A stretch of DNA of 64,000 nt from Marimonas arenosa (lineage in GTDB: Bacteria > Pseudomonadota > Alphaproteobacteria > Rhodobacterales > Rhodobacteraceae): NCBI RefSeq assembly GCF_030848945.1, contig NZ_JANHAX010000003.1:186001-250000 (forward strand). Direction: 5' to 3'. The notes under the pieces are model-generated. The model was given only the letters and a program-made list of their open reading frames with translations, was not told the DNA's origin and searched no databases. Position 1 is the stretch's first letter, and each line of letters opens with the position of its first letter. Below are positions 8,467-18,641 of the stretch, in pieces. A program made the translations under genes and the position numbers.

Positions 8467-8797
8467 TTTGTTTCCCTCGGTTTTCCAGTCATGCGCCCAA
8501 GGCAGGGAATCCGCCATGGGTATATGGCACTCTCTCGCTCCAAACGGGGTTGCATTGCAAGCGCAGGTGCCCGGCCGTGGTTATTGGCGCCCGGGATTGG
8601 TGCAGCAATGTCACAGTTTCGCCGGGGCGCCACAGGGGTACGCGTTAAGTTGCCAAATCAGAGCGGTCATTGGGCCGTTTTTCTCGCTGTAAATGCCGGG
8701 AACGTGAGGTCTCGGGAATCGTTTGCGAGAGAAAACCTTGCCCAGCGGGCGGGCCTTGGTTAGGAGGGTAGGGAAAGAGCAGGATCGGGTGGGTCAC
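8467..8797. promoter_or_regulatory. Divergent promoter region, porin / DUF3576 lipoprotein
   Basis: About 330 bases without a gene, separating two outward-facing genes. A GGAAC at 8699-8703 followed after 16 bases by CGTTT at 8720-8724 looks like an ECF-type promoter facing the DUF3576 gene, ending about 70 bases before its start. The matching sigma factor is not known, since most Rhodobacterales lack the EcfG general stress sigma factor. I did not identify the porin promoter with confidence. Confidence 0.35.
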
Positions 8798-9322
8798 ATG
8801 CGAGCCATGAACGTGTTTAAACTTTTGGCGGCCATGCTGGTTGCGTTTTCCCTCGCCGCATGCGGCGGGACCGGATCGTTGGGTAATGTCGGTTTCGGCG
8901 GCGCACGCGATGCGGTGGATTCGGAAGACGAAGAGGTCGAACCGATAATCGAAGGTCGCGACGGCATGAGCCAGATCGGTCAGACCTCGATCTGGGATCT
9001 TTTCAAGCGCAAGGACACCGGCACCACCGTCAAGGTGAACCGCTATCTGTGGAATGCCTCGCTTGACGTGCTGAACTTTCTGCCGATCCAGTCGGTCGAC
9101 CCGTTCACCGGCGTGATCGTGATGGGCTATGGCACGCCGCCGGGCGGCGGTCGGGCGTATCGCGCCACGGTCTATATCAAGGATCCGGCGCTGGATGCCC
9201 GGTCGCTTAACGTGGCGCTGGCCACGCGCGGCGGTCCGGTGGCGGCTGGCACCCAGCGCGCGGTAGAGGATGCGATCCTGGCCCGGGCGCGCGAGCTGCG
9301 CATCCAGGACAAGAAATACTGA
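8798..9322 (+). CDS. DUF3576 lipoprotein
   Basis: About 174 residues. The N-terminal signal peptide ends in a lipobox 'FSLAAC', so the mature protein is lipidated on Cys. The rest matches the DUF3576 pattern: 'SIWDLFKRKD', 'VNRYLWNASLDVLNFLP', 'DPFTGVIVMGYGTPPGG' and a C-terminal 'AILARARELRI'. The family is conserved in alphaproteobacteria as a putative outer-membrane lipoprotein of unknown function. Starts at 8798 and 8807 are both compatible with the signal peptide. Confidence 0.88.
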   Translation: MRAMNVFKLLAAMLVAFSLAACGGTGSLGNVGFGGARDAVDSEDEEVEPIIEGRDGMSQIGQTSIWDLFKRKDTGTTVKVNRYLWNASLDVLNFLPIQSVDPFTGVIVMGYGTPPGGGRAYRATVYIKDPALDARSLNVALATRGGPVAAGTQRAVEDAILARARELRIQDKKY

Positions 9323-9397
9323 CGTGGCGTATGCCGGGCGGACGCCTGGCCTACGTTCCGATCCGCGGCGAATTGCAGGCGGTTCCTGAAACGCCTG

Positions 9398-10666
9398 TCA
9401 AATGCAGGGCGAACCCATCTCACGGGGCGGCATGGCCGCCAGGTCGCTGACCCATTTCAGCTGACGCGGCAAACAAATGTTCGCGAGATCGTAAAGACTT
9501 ACCACATGGGCGCGGGCATTGCGGCCGAGCCGGTTGCGTGCTTCGGCATCGTCGAGCAGCAAGCAGACCTCGTCGACCAGAGCCTCGCGGTCGAAGAAAT
9601 CCACCAGGCGGCCGGTTTCGCCATGGGTGATGAGTTCTTTGACGGGCGCGGTGTCCGAGGCGACGATCGCGCCTTCGACGCTCATCGTTTCGAACAGCGA
9701 CCAGCTGAGCACGAACGGATAGGTCAGGTAGACATGCACCCGGCTGACCTGCAGCAGGGATACGAAACGCTCATAAGGGATGCGACCGAGGAAATGCACG
9801 CGCTCCCAGTTCGGCGTCGGGATCTGGCCGCGGACCTCGTCGATGAAAATCTGCTTCCAGGTCCGCCCCTTCGGCGCGCGGGCGCCGTATGATGTCTCGT
9901 CGCCGCCGACGATCAGCACCCGGGTCTTGGGCCGTTCTTTCAAGAGCCGTGGCAACGCCCGCATGAAGATGTGGTAACCGCGATAGGGCTCGAGGTTGCG
10001 ATTGACGAAGGTGATGATTTCGTCGTCGCGGCTGAGCACGGGGCCGTTTTCGAGGGCGAAACTGACATCCGGCTTCGCCACCAGGTGATCGGTGTTGATG
10101 CCGTCGAAACAGACGGTGATGCGGTCGCGGAAGCTGTCGGGGAAGGTGTCGGCCTGGAACCGGGTCGGCGATATGCCGGCGTCGCCCATGGCGAAGCTGA
10201 GATGGTTGTTGATGTTCTTCATCCTGAGCCGCAGCGGTTCGGTCTCGGCGATATCGGGCTGGAACTCGGGATCGAAGCCGGTATGGGGGAACCCCGTCTG
10301 ATGGTAGAGTTCGCAATAGAGCCCGATCCGGGCCTCGGGCCAGACGTCCTTGAGAAAGAGTGACTCGCCCCAACCGGGATGGGCGAGAATTACGTCCGGG
10401 GTGAAGCCTGACTCGCGCAACTGGCAGGCGGCGTGGAAGCAGGATTCGGCACGGGTGACCTTGGTGTCGAGATCGACCAGCCAGGGATGCACCGCCTGAC
10501 CGGACGAGCGCGCGATCTTGTAGGGTACGACGCGCACGCCGTTCCAAGTCACCGGTTTTTCGACCCGCAAGGTCAGTGCCACGGCCTGGTGGCCCTGGGC
10601 GGCGAGCGCGGGCGCGAGATGTTTGAACTGGCCGGGGAAATTCTGATGGATGAACAAGATCTTCAT
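9398..10666 (-). CDS. GT4-type glycosyltransferase (group 1)
   Basis: 422 residues with two Rossmann-like halves of the GT-B fold. The N-terminus 'MKILFIHQNFPGQFKHLAPAL' (first 20 typical) is the Gly-rich loop region of GT4 enzymes that begin with an 'IHQNFPGQF' motif. The C-terminal half has 'HVYLTYPFVLSWSLFETMS' and 'VEGAIVASDTAPVKE', matching the E-x7-E donor-sugar region. The acceptor is unknown; cell-surface polysaccharide or lipopolysaccharide is likely. It stands alone and is divergent from leuS. Confidence 0.87.
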   Translation of the reverse strand: MKILFIHQNFPGQFKHLAPALAAQGHQAVALTLRVEKPVTWNGVRVVPYKIARSSGQAVHPWLVDLDTKVTRAESCFHAACQLRESGFTPDVILAHPGWGESLFLKDVWPEARIGLYCELYHQTGFPHTGFDPEFQPDIAETEPLRLRMKNINNHLSFAMGDAGISPTRFQADTFPDSFRDRITVCFDGINTDHLVAKPDVSFALENGPVLSRDDEIITFVNRNLEPYRGYHIFMRALPRLLKERPKTRVLIVGGDETSYGARAPKGRTWKQIFIDEVRGQIPTPNWERVHFLGRIPYERFVSLLQVSRVHVYLTYPFVLSWSLFETMSVEGAIVASDTAPVKELITHGETGRLVDFFDREALVDEVCLLLDDAEARNRLGRNARAHVVSLYDLANICLPRQLKWVSDLAAMPPREMGSPCI

Positions 10667-10817
10667 ATATCACTCGTGCCTGAAATCGCCCCCGTGCCCG
10701 TTATAACGCGAGATTTGCGCTTGCACAGGGCCCAGTCGCCGCATTGAGCACTGGACCATCGGCCGTGCGCGGCCTATCACCCCCTGCAACATCCGATTTG
10801 CGAGACAGGTTGAAAAG

Positions 10818-13361
10818 ATGAGCCGCTATTCCGCTGCCGAGATCGAAGCCAAATGGCAGGAAGCCTGGGACAAGGCCGGGATTTTCCGCGCAACCCGCGA
10901 GGGCGACAAGCCGAAATACTATGTACTCGAAATGTTTCCCTATCCATCGGGGCGCATCCACATGGGGCACGTGCGCAACTACACGATGGGCGACGTGATT
11001 GCGCGCTACAAGCTCGCCAACGGCTACAACGTTCTGCATCCGATGGGCTGGGATGCTTTCGGGATGCCGGCAGAGAACGCGGCGATGGCGAGCGGCGGCC
11101 ACCCCAAGGACTGGACCTATGGCAACATCGCCGACATGCGCGGCCAGATGAAGCCGCTGGGCCTCAGCATCGACTGGAGCCGCGAGTTCGCCACCTGCGA
11201 CCCGGAATACTACGGCCAGCAGCAGGCGTTGTTCCTGGATTTCCTCGAAAAGGGCCTGGTCTATCGCAAGAACGCGGTGGTCAACTGGGATCCGGTCGAC
11301 ATGACCGTGCTGGCCAACGAACAGGTGATCGACGGCAAGGGCTGGCGCTCTGGTGCCGAGGTCCAACGGCGCGAGTTGACACAGTGGTTCTTCAAGATCA
11401 GCGATTTCAGCGAGGAACTGCTGGACGCGCTGGACACGCTGGAGAACTGGCCGGCCAAGGTGCGGCTGATGCAGGAGAACTGGATCGGCAAGAGCCGTGG
11501 TCTGCAGTTTTCCTTTGACCGCACGGACGGTGGCGAAATCGAGGTATATACGACCCGGCCCGACACGCTTTTGGGCGCCTCGTTCATCGGTATTTCGCCG
11601 GATCACCCGCTGGCGAAAGAGCTGGAGGCGAAAGACGCCGGCGTAGCAAATGCTGTCGCCGACATGCGCAGGGGCGGCACCACGGAAGAGGCCATCGAAA
11701 AGGCCGAGAAGCTGGGCTACGACACTGGGCTCACTGTAAAGCATCCGCTGGATCCGACTTGGGAGTTGCCGGTCTGGATCGCTAACTTCATCCTCATGGA
11801 TTATGGCACCGGAGCAATCTTCGGCTGCCCGGCTCACGACCAGCGTGACCTGGATTTCTGTCGCAAGTACGACCTGCCGGTAATCGACACGTTCTTTGCC
11901 CTCGACGATCCGAAGGCGGTGGAGAACGAGGCCTTTGTGCCATCGAAGACGGAAAAGGTGAAATGGGTCGATCATTTTGCCGGGATCGACGTGGCCACGG
12001 GGCAAGAGGCGATCGACGCCACTATCGACTATGCCGAGAAACATGGCTGGGGCTCCGGCGTGACCAAGTATCGCCTGCGCGACTGGGGCCTGTCACGCCA
12101 GCGCTACTGGGGGTGTCCGATCCCGGTGGTACATTGCGACGCCTGTGGTGTGGTGCCGGAGAAAAAAGAAAACCTGCCGGTTCAGTTGCCCGACGACGTC
12201 AGTTTCGATGTCCCGGGCAACCCGCTGGACCGCCATCCCACCTGGCGGGCTTGTGACTGCCCGTCATGCGGCAAGCCGGCCCGGCGTGAAACGGACACGA
12301 TGGACACCTTTGTCGATTCGTCGTGGTATTTCGCGCGGTTCACCGCACCCCGGGCGGAGACACCGACCAATTTGGAGGACGCCGCCTACTGGATGAACGT
12401 CGATCAGTATATCGGCGGTATCGAACACGCGATCCTTCACTTGCTCTATTCGCGGTTTTTCGCGCGAGCGATGCATATCTGCGGCCACCTGCCGGAGAAA
12501 TCGAAGGAACCCTTCGATGCGCTGTTCACCCAAGGGATGGTGACGCATGCGATCTACAAAACGTCCGGCGCCGACGGCCGGCCTGTCTATCACTACCCCG
12601 AAGAGGTGGACCTGCGGGATGGTAGGGGCTTTTTGAAGGACGGCACCGAGGTCGAGATCGTGCCGTCGGCCAAGATGTCGAAATCGAAGAACAACGTGGT
12701 TGACCCACTCAACATCATCTCGAGTTTCGGCGCCGATACTGCCCGCTGGTTCGTGCTGAGCGACTCACCGCCCGAGCGCGACGTGGAGTGGACCGCCGCC
12801 GGGGCTGAAGCCGCGTATAAACACCTGAGCCGGGTGTACCGGATCGCGGCCGAGCTGGCTGATTCCGAGACGCCAGTTCAGCCAGGCGACGAGGCGTTGC
12901 TGCGCGAGATGCACAAATGCATCCATGACGTCACCATGGGGGTCGAATCTTTCGGTTTCAACGCTGCCATCGCCAAGCTTTATGCCTTTACCAATACCGT
13001 ACAGAAGGCTGAGGCCGGGGCGGAGGCCAAGCGGCGGTCGGTCAAGGCGCTGGCCCAGCTGATGAGCCCGATGACGCCGCACCTTTCGGAAGCCGTCTGG
13101 GAGATGCTGGGCGGCGACGGCCTTGTTGCCACGGCGCCGTGGCCCAAAGCGGACGCCTCCATGCTAGTCGATGACACCGTGACTCTGCCGATTCAGATCA
13201 ACGGCAAGCGCAAGGCGGAAATCAGCGTGCCCAAGGACATGGACAAGGCCGAGGTTGAAAAAGCCGCGCTGGCGACGGATGCTGTTCAGAGGGCACTGAA
13301 TGGCGGTACCCCGAAGAAAGTGATCGTTGTGCCGGGGCGGATCGTGAATGTGGTTGTCTGA
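10818..13361 (+). CDS. leuS: Leucyl-tRNA synthetase
   Basis: 847 residues, full length for bacterial LeuRS. The class I signature appears as '[14 protein letters not shown]' (HIGH-type) near residue 40 and '[14 protein letters not shown]' (KMSKS) near residue 618. The CP1 editing domain lies between, with the conserved '[12 protein letters not shown]'. A zinc-type knob shows as paired Cys around 'HCDACGVVP' and 'CDCPSCGKP'. It heads the leuS-lptE-holA operon found widely in alphaproteobacteria; its 3' end overlaps lptE by 14 bases. Confidence 0.97.
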   Translation: MSRYSAAEIEAKWQEAWDKAGIFRATREGDKPKYYVLEMFPYPSGRIHMGHVRNYTMGDVIARYKLANGYNVLHPMGWDAFGMPAENAAMASGGHPKDWTYGNIADMRGQMKPLGLSIDWSREFATCDPEYYGQQQALFLDFLEKGLVYRKNAVVNWDPVDMTVLANEQVIDGKGWRSGAEVQRRELTQWFFKISDFSEELLDALDTLENWPAKVRLMQENWIGKSRGLQFSFDRTDGGEIEVYTTRPDTLLGASFIGISPDHPLAKELEAKDAGVANAVADMRRGGTTEEAIEKAEKLGYDTGLTVKHPLDPTWELPVWIANFILMDYGTGAIFGCPAHDQRDLDFCRKYDLPVIDTFFALDDPKAVENEAFVPSKTEKVKWVDHFAGIDVATGQEAIDATIDYAEKHGWGSGVTKYRLRDWGLSRQRYWGCPIPVVHCDACGVVPEKKENLPVQLPDDVSFDVPGNPLDRHPTWRACDCPSCGKPARRETDTMDTFVDSSWYFARFTAPRAETPTNLEDAAYWMNVDQYIGGIEHAILHLLYSRFFARAMHICGHLPEKSKEPFDALFTQGMVTHAIYKTSGADGRPVYHYPEEVDLRDGRGFLKDGTEVEIVPSAKMSKSKNNVVDPLNIISSFGADTARWFVLSDSPPERDVEWTAAGAEAAYKHLSRVYRIAAELADSETPVQPGDEALLREMHKCIHDVTMGVESFGFNAAIAKLYAFTNTVQKAEAGAEAKRRSVKALAQLMSPMTPHLSEAVWEMLGGDGLVATAPWPKADASMLVDDTVTLPIQINGKRKAEISVPKDMDKAEVEKAALATDAVQRALNGGTPKKVIVVPGRIVNVVV

Positions 13362-13845
13362 CAGACGGGCTTTCCTGGGCGGTCTGATGGCTGTCTTCGG
13401 GCTGGTGGGCTGTGGCTTCACGCCGCTCCATGCGCCGGGGGAAGCGGCCAGCCGCCTGCAGGGGCGGATTGTCGTCGATGCGCCGGTGGACCGTAACGGC
13501 TACCTGCTGGTGCGACGTATGGAAGAGAGACTGGGCCGGAGCGACGCGCCGGCCTATGGCCTGTCCCTGGCGATCGACGTCAAAGAGGAGCGCATGGCGA
13601 TCTCCGCCGACAACATCACCACCCGGTTCAACGTGATCGGCCGGGCGACCTACGCCCTGCGCGATCTGGAGGACGGCAAGGTGCTGATGAGCGGCACAGC
13701 CGACAGTTTCACCGGCTATTCTGCCACCGGCTCGACCGTGGCAACCCAGGCAGCCGAACGCGATGCCTATGCCCGGCTGATGACGATTCTGGCCGACCAG
13801 ATTGTCTCGCGGCTGACGGCGCAGGCCGATGCGCTGCCGTCATGA
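13348..13845 (+). CDS. lptE: LPS assembly lipoprotein LptE
   Basis: 165 residues. The N-terminus has a signal peptide ending in a lipobox 'GLVGC', followed by 'GFTPLHAPG', the usual LptE opening in this group. LptE is the outer-membrane plug that works with LptD to insert lipopolysaccharide. The overlap with leuS and the four-base overlap with holA reproduce the conserved leuS-lptE-holA order, which is the strongest support, since the sequence itself is poorly conserved. Confidence 0.88.
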   Translation: MWLSDRRAFLGGLMAVFGLVGCGFTPLHAPGEAASRLQGRIVVDAPVDRNGYLLVRRMEERLGRSDAPAYGLSLAIDVKEERMAISADNITTRFNVIGRATYALRDLEDGKVLMSGTADSFTGYSATGSTVATQAAERDAYARLMTILADQIVSRLTAQADALPS

Positions 13846-14870
13846 AACTATCGACCCGTGATGCCGCGGGCTATTTCAGAAAGCCCGATCCCGAGCGTTC
13901 AGGACTTCTGATCTATGGTTCGGACACGATGCGGGTGGCGCTAAGGCGTCAGGAGGTCATCGCGGCCTTGATCGGCCCAAAGGGCGATGAAGAAATGCGT
14001 TTGGCGCGGATCCCGGCGGGCGAGTTGCGCAAGGATCCGGCAATGCTCTTGGATGCGGTCAAGGCGCAGAGCTTTTTCCCGGGGCCCCGGGTGGCTTTTG
14101 TCGAAGATGCGAGCGACGCGCTGGCCGGCACGATCACCGCAGCGCTTGAGGACTGGGCGCCAGGCGATGCGCAGGTGATCGTGACGGCCGGCCAGCTCAA
14201 GGCCGGTTCGAAGCTGCGCAAATTGTTCGAGGGGCATCGGAACGCCTATGCTGTGGGGATCTATGACGACCCGCCGACCCGCGCCGAGATCGAGGATGAG
14301 CTGAAAAAGGCTGGATTAGAGACTGTTTCATCCGAAGCCATGACTGATCTGGTTGGCCTCAGCCGCGAGCTTGGGCCAGGCGATCTGCGGCAGGTGATCG
14401 AGAAGCTGGGGCTGTACAAGCTGGGGGATGCAAACCCGGTGAGTTCCGAAGATGTCGTTGCGGTGGCGCCGACCTCGACCGAGGCGGCGCTGGACGATGT
14501 GCTGAATATCGTGGCCGAGGGTAGATCGGGTGAGATCCGGCCGGTGATGCGACGGCTGGAATCGCAGGGCGTGCAGCCGGTCAGCCTGTGCATCGGCGCG
14601 ATGCGGCATTTCCGGGCGCTATACACCGCGGCCAGCGACCCAGGCGGCGCGGCGCAGGGGATCGCACGAATGCGTCCGCCGATCTTCGGCCCCCGTCGCG
14701 ACCGGATGCTGCGGCAGGCGCAGGGCTGGGGCGCCCGCAAACTGGAAAAGGCCCTTGAAATGCTGACCGACACCGATCTGCAGTTGCGGTCGGCTGGGCA
14801 AAGGGCACCCGCCATGGCGTTGGTCGAGCGAACCCTGGTGCGGCTGGCGATGCTGGAGCGGGCGCGGTGA
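13842..14870 (+). CDS. holA: DNA polymerase III delta subunit
   Basis: 342 residues. HolA opens the beta sliding clamp as part of the clamp-loader complex. It shows the family pattern: an N-terminal 'GLLIYGSDTMRVALRRQEV', a central AAA-like region with 'FPGPRVAFVEDASD', and a C-terminal helical collar domain with 'RMLRQAQGWGARKLEKALEM' and 'DLQLRSAGQ'. It starts four bases inside lptE (ATGA) and ends four bases inside the following hydrolase gene (GTGA), so translation is coupled. Confidence 0.94.
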   Translation: MKLSTRDAAGYFRKPDPERSGLLIYGSDTMRVALRRQEVIAALIGPKGDEEMRLARIPAGELRKDPAMLLDAVKAQSFFPGPRVAFVEDASDALAGTITAALEDWAPGDAQVIVTAGQLKAGSKLRKLFEGHRNAYAVGIYDDPPTRAEIEDELKKAGLETVSSEAMTDLVGLSRELGPGDLRQVIEKLGLYKLGDANPVSSEDVVAVAPTSTEAALDDVLNIVAEGRSGEIRPVMRRLESQGVQPVSLCIGAMRHFRALYTAASDPGGAAQGIARMRPPIFGPRRDRMLRQAQGWGARKLEKALEMLTDTDLQLRSAGQRAPAMALVERTLVRLAMLERAR

Positions 14871-15700
14871 GGGTCCGGCTGACCGCTCTGGCGCTTGTTA
14901 TTGCTGGAACGGTCGGTGACGCACGGGAGAGGTTGAGCTTGACACGTGCTGACGGGGTGCGTGTGCCGATCATGGAGTTCATCCCGGACGCCACCGATTG
15001 TCCGCCGCTTCTGGTATTGTCGCATGGGTTCGGCGGATCGGAACAGGGATTGACCTGGCTGGCCCATGCGGCGGTGAATGCCGGGTTTCACACCATCACG
15101 ATGGGGCATCGCGAAAGCGGCAGGTCGCAATTGCGCACGGTGCTGCGCAGTGCGGACCGGCGGGCGGCGCTGGCCGCGGCGGTTGAAGACCGGGCCGCAA
15201 ATGCGGCACGGCTGCGCGATCTGGATGCGGTCTGGTCCCACGCTACACGGGATTGCCGACCTGGTTTCGCCGCTCTGGCCGGGCATTCGATGGGCGCACA
15301 ATTGACGATGATCGAAGCCGGGGCAGAAAACGCCATCGGTGTGCGCGGCAAGGATCGGTTTGACGCCTATGTCGCGCTGTCGCCGCAGGGCGTTGGCCGG
15401 CGTTTTCCGCGCGGCGCCTGGGCGGGCATCGGCAGGCCGGTTCTGATGGTGACGGGCACGCGGGATGCGGGGCTCGAAGGCGATTGGCGGCACCGGTTGG
15501 GCGCCTTCGACGGGCTGCCGCCGGGCGACAAGTGGCTGGCGGTTCTGGACGGCGGTACGCATATGGACATAGGCGGGCGCGGACGGCCACGTCTGCAACG
15601 CAACGTTATCGAGATCGTACTGGCATTCCTTGGGCACATGGGCAAACCTCGTGCCAAAGACATGCCAGCGCTGGCCGGCGTGCGCTATCGGACAAAATAG
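14867..15700 (+). CDS. Alpha/beta hydrolase, probably secreted
   Basis: 277 residues starting at GTG, coupled to holA. The N-terminus 'MRVRLTALALVIAGTVGDA' looks like a short signal peptide. The hydrolase fold is shown by the oxyanion-region 'LLVLSHGFGGSEQGL', the nucleophile elbow 'LAGHSMGAQ' (Ser near residue 142), a likely acid in 'VTGTRDAGL', and the terminal His in 'DGGTHMDIGG'. It resembles the platelet-activating-factor acetylhydrolase/dienelactone-hydrolase group. The substrate is unknown. Confidence 0.82.
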   Translation: MRVRLTALALVIAGTVGDARERLSLTRADGVRVPIMEFIPDATDCPPLLVLSHGFGGSEQGLTWLAHAAVNAGFHTITMGHRESGRSQLRTVLRSADRRAALAAAVEDRAANAARLRDLDAVWSHATRDCRPGFAALAGHSMGAQLTMIEAGAENAIGVRGKDRFDAYVALSPQGVGRRFPRGAWAGIGRPVLMVTGTRDAGLEGDWRHRLGAFDGLPPGDKWLAVLDGGTHMDIGGRGRPRLQRNVIEIVLAFLGHMGKPRAKDMPALAGVRYRTK

Positions 15701-15712
15701 GAAGGGCCACCG

Positions 15713-16297
15713 ATGTATGAAGTGATCGGAAGCGCACAGAGCCGGGCATTCCGGGTGCTGTGGATGCTGGAAGAGCTGGGGCAGGAGTACAAGCACACGC
15801 CGGAAAAGCCGCGCTCGGAACTTGTGTCGTCGCTGAACCCCTCGGGCAAGGTCCCGGTCTTCAAGGATGGCGACGCGGTGCTGACTGACTCGACCGCGAT
15901 CATAACCTATCTGGCCGACAAGCATGGGCAACTGACCCATGCCTGCGGCACGATCGAGCGGGCGCGGCAGGACGGGCTGACCCACCAGATCCTGGATGAG
16001 ATCGACTCGGTCCTTTGGGTGGCGGCGCGGCACAGTTTCATCCTGCCCGAGGAAAAGCGCGTTCCGGAGGTCAAGGACTCACTGCGCTGGGAGTTTGACC
16101 AACATGTGGCGCGGATTGCCGACCGGCTGGAGGGACCATTTCTGATGGGCGAGACGATGACCGTGCCGGACATCATCCTGACCCATTGCCTGAACTGGGC
16201 CTATTCTGCGAAATTCACGTATGAGCAGGAGAACCTGCTGGCCTATGCCAAGGCGATGCGCGGCCGTGATGCCTTCAAGCGCGCTGCGGGGAAATGA
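15713..16297 (+). CDS. Glutathione S-transferase family protein
   Basis: 194 residues. The N-terminal thioredoxin-like domain has 'VIGSAQSRAFRVLWMLEELG', 'NPSGKVPVFKDGD' with the cis-Pro, and 'LTDSTAIITYLADKHG' with the glutathione-contacting acidic/Ser pair. An all-helical C-terminal domain follows, with 'FLMGETMTVPDIILTHCLNW' (N-capping motif). Likely a cytosolic detoxifying or thiol-transfer enzyme. It is followed by a second GST gene overlapping by four bases. Confidence 0.93.
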   Translation: MYEVIGSAQSRAFRVLWMLEELGQEYKHTPEKPRSELVSSLNPSGKVPVFKDGDAVLTDSTAIITYLADKHGQLTHACGTIERARQDGLTHQILDEIDSVLWVAARHSFILPEEKRVPEVKDSLRWEFDQHVARIADRLEGPFLMGETMTVPDIILTHCLNWAYSAKFTYEQENLLAYAKAMRGRDAFKRAAGK

Positions 16298-16884
16298 GGC
16301 TCTATTACACGCCGAACTCGCCCTATGCCCGCATGGTCCGGGTGGCCGCGCGGGAAAGCGGGCTGCGTCCGCGGATAGAGGAGATCGAGGTTTCGACCCG
16401 CGACCCGGAGAGCAACTATTTCGCGGTGACGCCGCTGGCGCGGGTGCCGGTTGTGGAAGACGGCGGTGCAGTCATTGCCGACACCCGCGATATCTGCGCC
16501 CATTTCGATGCGTTGGAAGGCCGGGCGCGGTGGCTGCCGCCCGAGGATGACGCGGCGCGGCTGCTGCGCAATATCGCGTTCGGGTTTCTCGACGGAGTGG
16601 CGGTCTGGTTGCGGGAAAACGTCCGGCCCAAGGGGCAGAAATCCGGGCCGGTGATGGCATACGAAGAGCACCGGACGCGCAACGTGTTGGGCTGGTTGGA
16701 GCCACGGTTCCGCGGCGAAGGGCGCTGGGATTTCACCGCGCTGGCCCTGGCCTGCGCCGTCGACATCGGCCGCAGCCGGGGCATGGCAGAGGGCTGGAGC
16801 GAGATCGCGCCAGGGCTGATGGATTGGGCCGGACGCCGGGCCGGGTGCCCGTTCATGGCCGAAACCGCGCCCGGAGCGCCGTAG
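16294..16884 (+). CDS. Glutathione S-transferase family protein
   Basis: 196 residues, beginning four bases inside the previous GST gene. N-terminal domain: 'LYYTPNSPYARMVRVAARE', cis-Pro loop 'TPLARVPVVEDGG' and 'VIADTRDICAHFD'. The C-terminal helical domain has 'TALALACAVDIG'. It is diverged from its neighbour, so the pair is an old duplication or two separate subfamilies rather than a recent copy. The substrate is unknown. Confidence 0.9.
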   Translation: MRLYYTPNSPYARMVRVAARESGLRPRIEEIEVSTRDPESNYFAVTPLARVPVVEDGGAVIADTRDICAHFDALEGRARWLPPEDDAARLLRNIAFGFLDGVAVWLRENVRPKGQKSGPVMAYEEHRTRNVLGWLEPRFRGEGRWDFTALALACAVDIGRSRGMAEGWSEIAPGLMDWAGRRAGCPFMAETAPGAP

Positions 16885-17001
16885 GCGCCAATCGTCCGCT
16901 CCTTTTCGGCAGAGAGCAAAAAGCAATCGCTCGACAGAACATTGCCTTGCGGGCGGCCTCGCTTGGGTGGTAGCCGCAAGTATCAGGAGAGAAGCAGAAG
17001 T

Positions 17002-17949
17002 ATGGGCGTGCAGTATTTCGTCATGGGATCGGGGTCGATCGGACGGCGGCATCATGACAATCTGAAGGGCCTCGGCGCGGAGGTGCACCTTTTCGGCTGG
17101 CGCGGGCTGGACCTGGCCACGCTGGAGGCCATGGTCGGCGGTGCCGCAAGCGCCGCGGTGGTAATCGCCACGGCCACGCAGGTGCGGCTGGAGCTGATCG
17201 AGCTCTGCGGCCGGCTGGGCGTGCCGTTTTACGTCGAAAAGCCGCTGGCCTTCCGGATGGACACGCTGGCGCGGATCCAGACCGCGGCCGCGCCGGTGGC
17301 GAACCGCTCGATGGTCGGGTTCATGATGCGCTATCACCCTGCCGTTCGGGCGCTGGTCAACGAGCCGATATCGGCCTACGGGTTCCATATCGAAATTGGC
17401 CACGATGTACGGCAGTGGCGCCAGAATTGGCAGTTCGGCGACAGCTACGCGGCGCGGGCCGAGGGCGGTGGCGTGCTGCTCGATCTCTGTCACGAGCTCG
17501 ACATGGCGCACGTCCTATTTCCCGGAGCAAAACTGCAGGCCGTCGATTGCATTGGACATGCCGATTTCCCGGGCGTCGATTTCGCCACGCGGGCGACACT
17601 GGCCGAGAACGGTGGGCCGGTGGGGACGGTGGCGATGGACTATCTCTCGCCGAAAAGCTTGCGGCGGATGAGTTTTCGAGGTCGGGACGAGGTGCTGGAA
17701 CTCGATCTTCTGGCACCGCGTTGGGAGCGCGGCGACGGGAGCGCAGCGCATGTGCGCGAGTGGACTTTTGAACGAAACGACATGTTCCTTGGAATCATGG
17801 ACGATTTCATGGCTCTGGTCGAAGGGCGGGCACCGTCCGGCAACCCGCTGATGCCGCGGTTCGACCTGGTTCAGGACAGCTGCGCTTTGATTGCGCAGGC
17901 GTGGGAAAGACGCGTATTTCACGGGGCGTTGACAGGAGGGTTCGCATGA
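17002..17949 (+). CDS. Gfo/Idh/MocA family oxidoreductase
   Basis: 315 residues. The N-terminal NAD(P)-binding domain has 'YFVMGSGSIGRRHHDNLK' (GxGxxGxxH), then 'VIATATQVRLEL' and the diagnostic 'YVEKPLAF' with the catalytic Lys. The C-terminal domain has 'GGGVLLDLCHELDMAHVLF'. GGAGAG precedes the chosen ATG. It is the first gene of a three-gene, translationally coupled run with a CMP-sugar synthetase and an SDR, so it probably modifies a nonulosonate or its precursor. The exact substrate cannot be inferred. Confidence 0.87.
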   Translation: MGVQYFVMGSGSIGRRHHDNLKGLGAEVHLFGWRGLDLATLEAMVGGAASAAVVIATATQVRLELIELCGRLGVPFYVEKPLAFRMDTLARIQTAAAPVANRSMVGFMMRYHPAVRALVNEPISAYGFHIEIGHDVRQWRQNWQFGDSYAARAEGGGVLLDLCHELDMAHVLFPGAKLQAVDCIGHADFPGVDFATRATLAENGGPVGTVAMDYLSPKSLRRMSFRGRDEVLELDLLAPRWERGDGSAAHVREWTFERNDMFLGIMDDFMALVEGRAPSGNPLMPRFDLVQDSCALIAQAWERRVFHGALTGGFA

Positions 17950-18641
17950 TCGTCGGCCATATCGGGGTACGCAAAGGCTCGAAGGGCGTGCCGGGCAAAA
18001 ATTTCCGTGACCTGATGGGCAAACCGCTGATTGATTGGTCGCTGGAGCAGCTATTGGCGCATCCGCGCGTGGATGTGGTGATGGTCAGCACCGATGACGA
18101 ACGGATCTATGAACACAGTCTCACCAAGGGATGTCTGGAGATGGGGCTGCGACCTGCCGAACTGGCCACTGACATGGCGGGCAAATGGGGCGTGTGGCAG
18201 CACAGCCTGAGCCGTGCCGAGGACCTGGTCGGCGAGGTGACGGCGTTTCTCGACCTCGATTGCACCTCGCCCCTGCGGGACATGGAGGATATCGACAGGG
18301 CGCTGGATGCCTTTTTCGATGCGAAGCCGGACATGATCATGTCTTGCACCGAGGCGCGCAAGAACCCCTATTTCAATCTGGTCGAACCCGACGAAGCGGG
18401 CGCCCTGCGGATATCGAAACCGCTGCCTGGCGGGGTGGTGGCCCGCCAGCAGGCGCCGACCGTGTGGGAACATGCGGCCTCGACCTATGTTGTCGATCCG
18501 TCTTACCTGAAGCGGTCGAAGGGGCTGTTCGAGGGCCGTGTTCTGCCTTATCTGATGCCGCCCGAACGATGCCTCGACATCGACTCGGAGCTGGATTTCA
18601 AGATCGTCGAATGCCTGATGGAGGAGCGCGAGAATGGCTGA
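17946..18641 (+). CDS. Acylneuraminate cytidylyltransferase (CMP-nonulosonate synthetase)
   Basis: 231 residues with the CMP-sialate synthetase signature 'RKGSKGVPGKNFRDLMGKPL' at residues ~9-28, a nucleotide-binding 'VMVSTDDERIYEH', and 'FLDLDCTSPLRD' with metal-binding Asp residues. It would activate a sialic-acid-like sugar with CTP for transfer. It starts four bases inside the Gfo/Idh gene and overlaps the SDR by eight. The adjacent SDR recalls the ptmB-ptmA pair of Campylobacter flagellar nonulosonate loci. Confidence 0.9.
   Translation: MIVGHIGVRKGSKGVPGKNFRDLMGKPLIDWSLEQLLAHPRVDVVMVSTDDERIYEHSLTKGCLEMGLRPAELATDMAGKWGVWQHSLSRAEDLVGEVTAFLDLDCTSPLRDMEDIDRALDAFFDAKPDMIMSCTEARKNPYFNLVEPDEAGALRISKPLPGGVVARQQAPTVWEHAASTYVVDPSYLKRSKGLFEGRVLPYLMPPERCLDIDSELDFKIVECLMEERENG

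Noticed and set aside
10701..12044. 447-codon minus-strand frame
   Set aside because: Shadow of leuS.
16243..17511. 422-codon minus-strand frame
   Set aside because: Shadow of the second GST gene and the Gfo/Idh gene.
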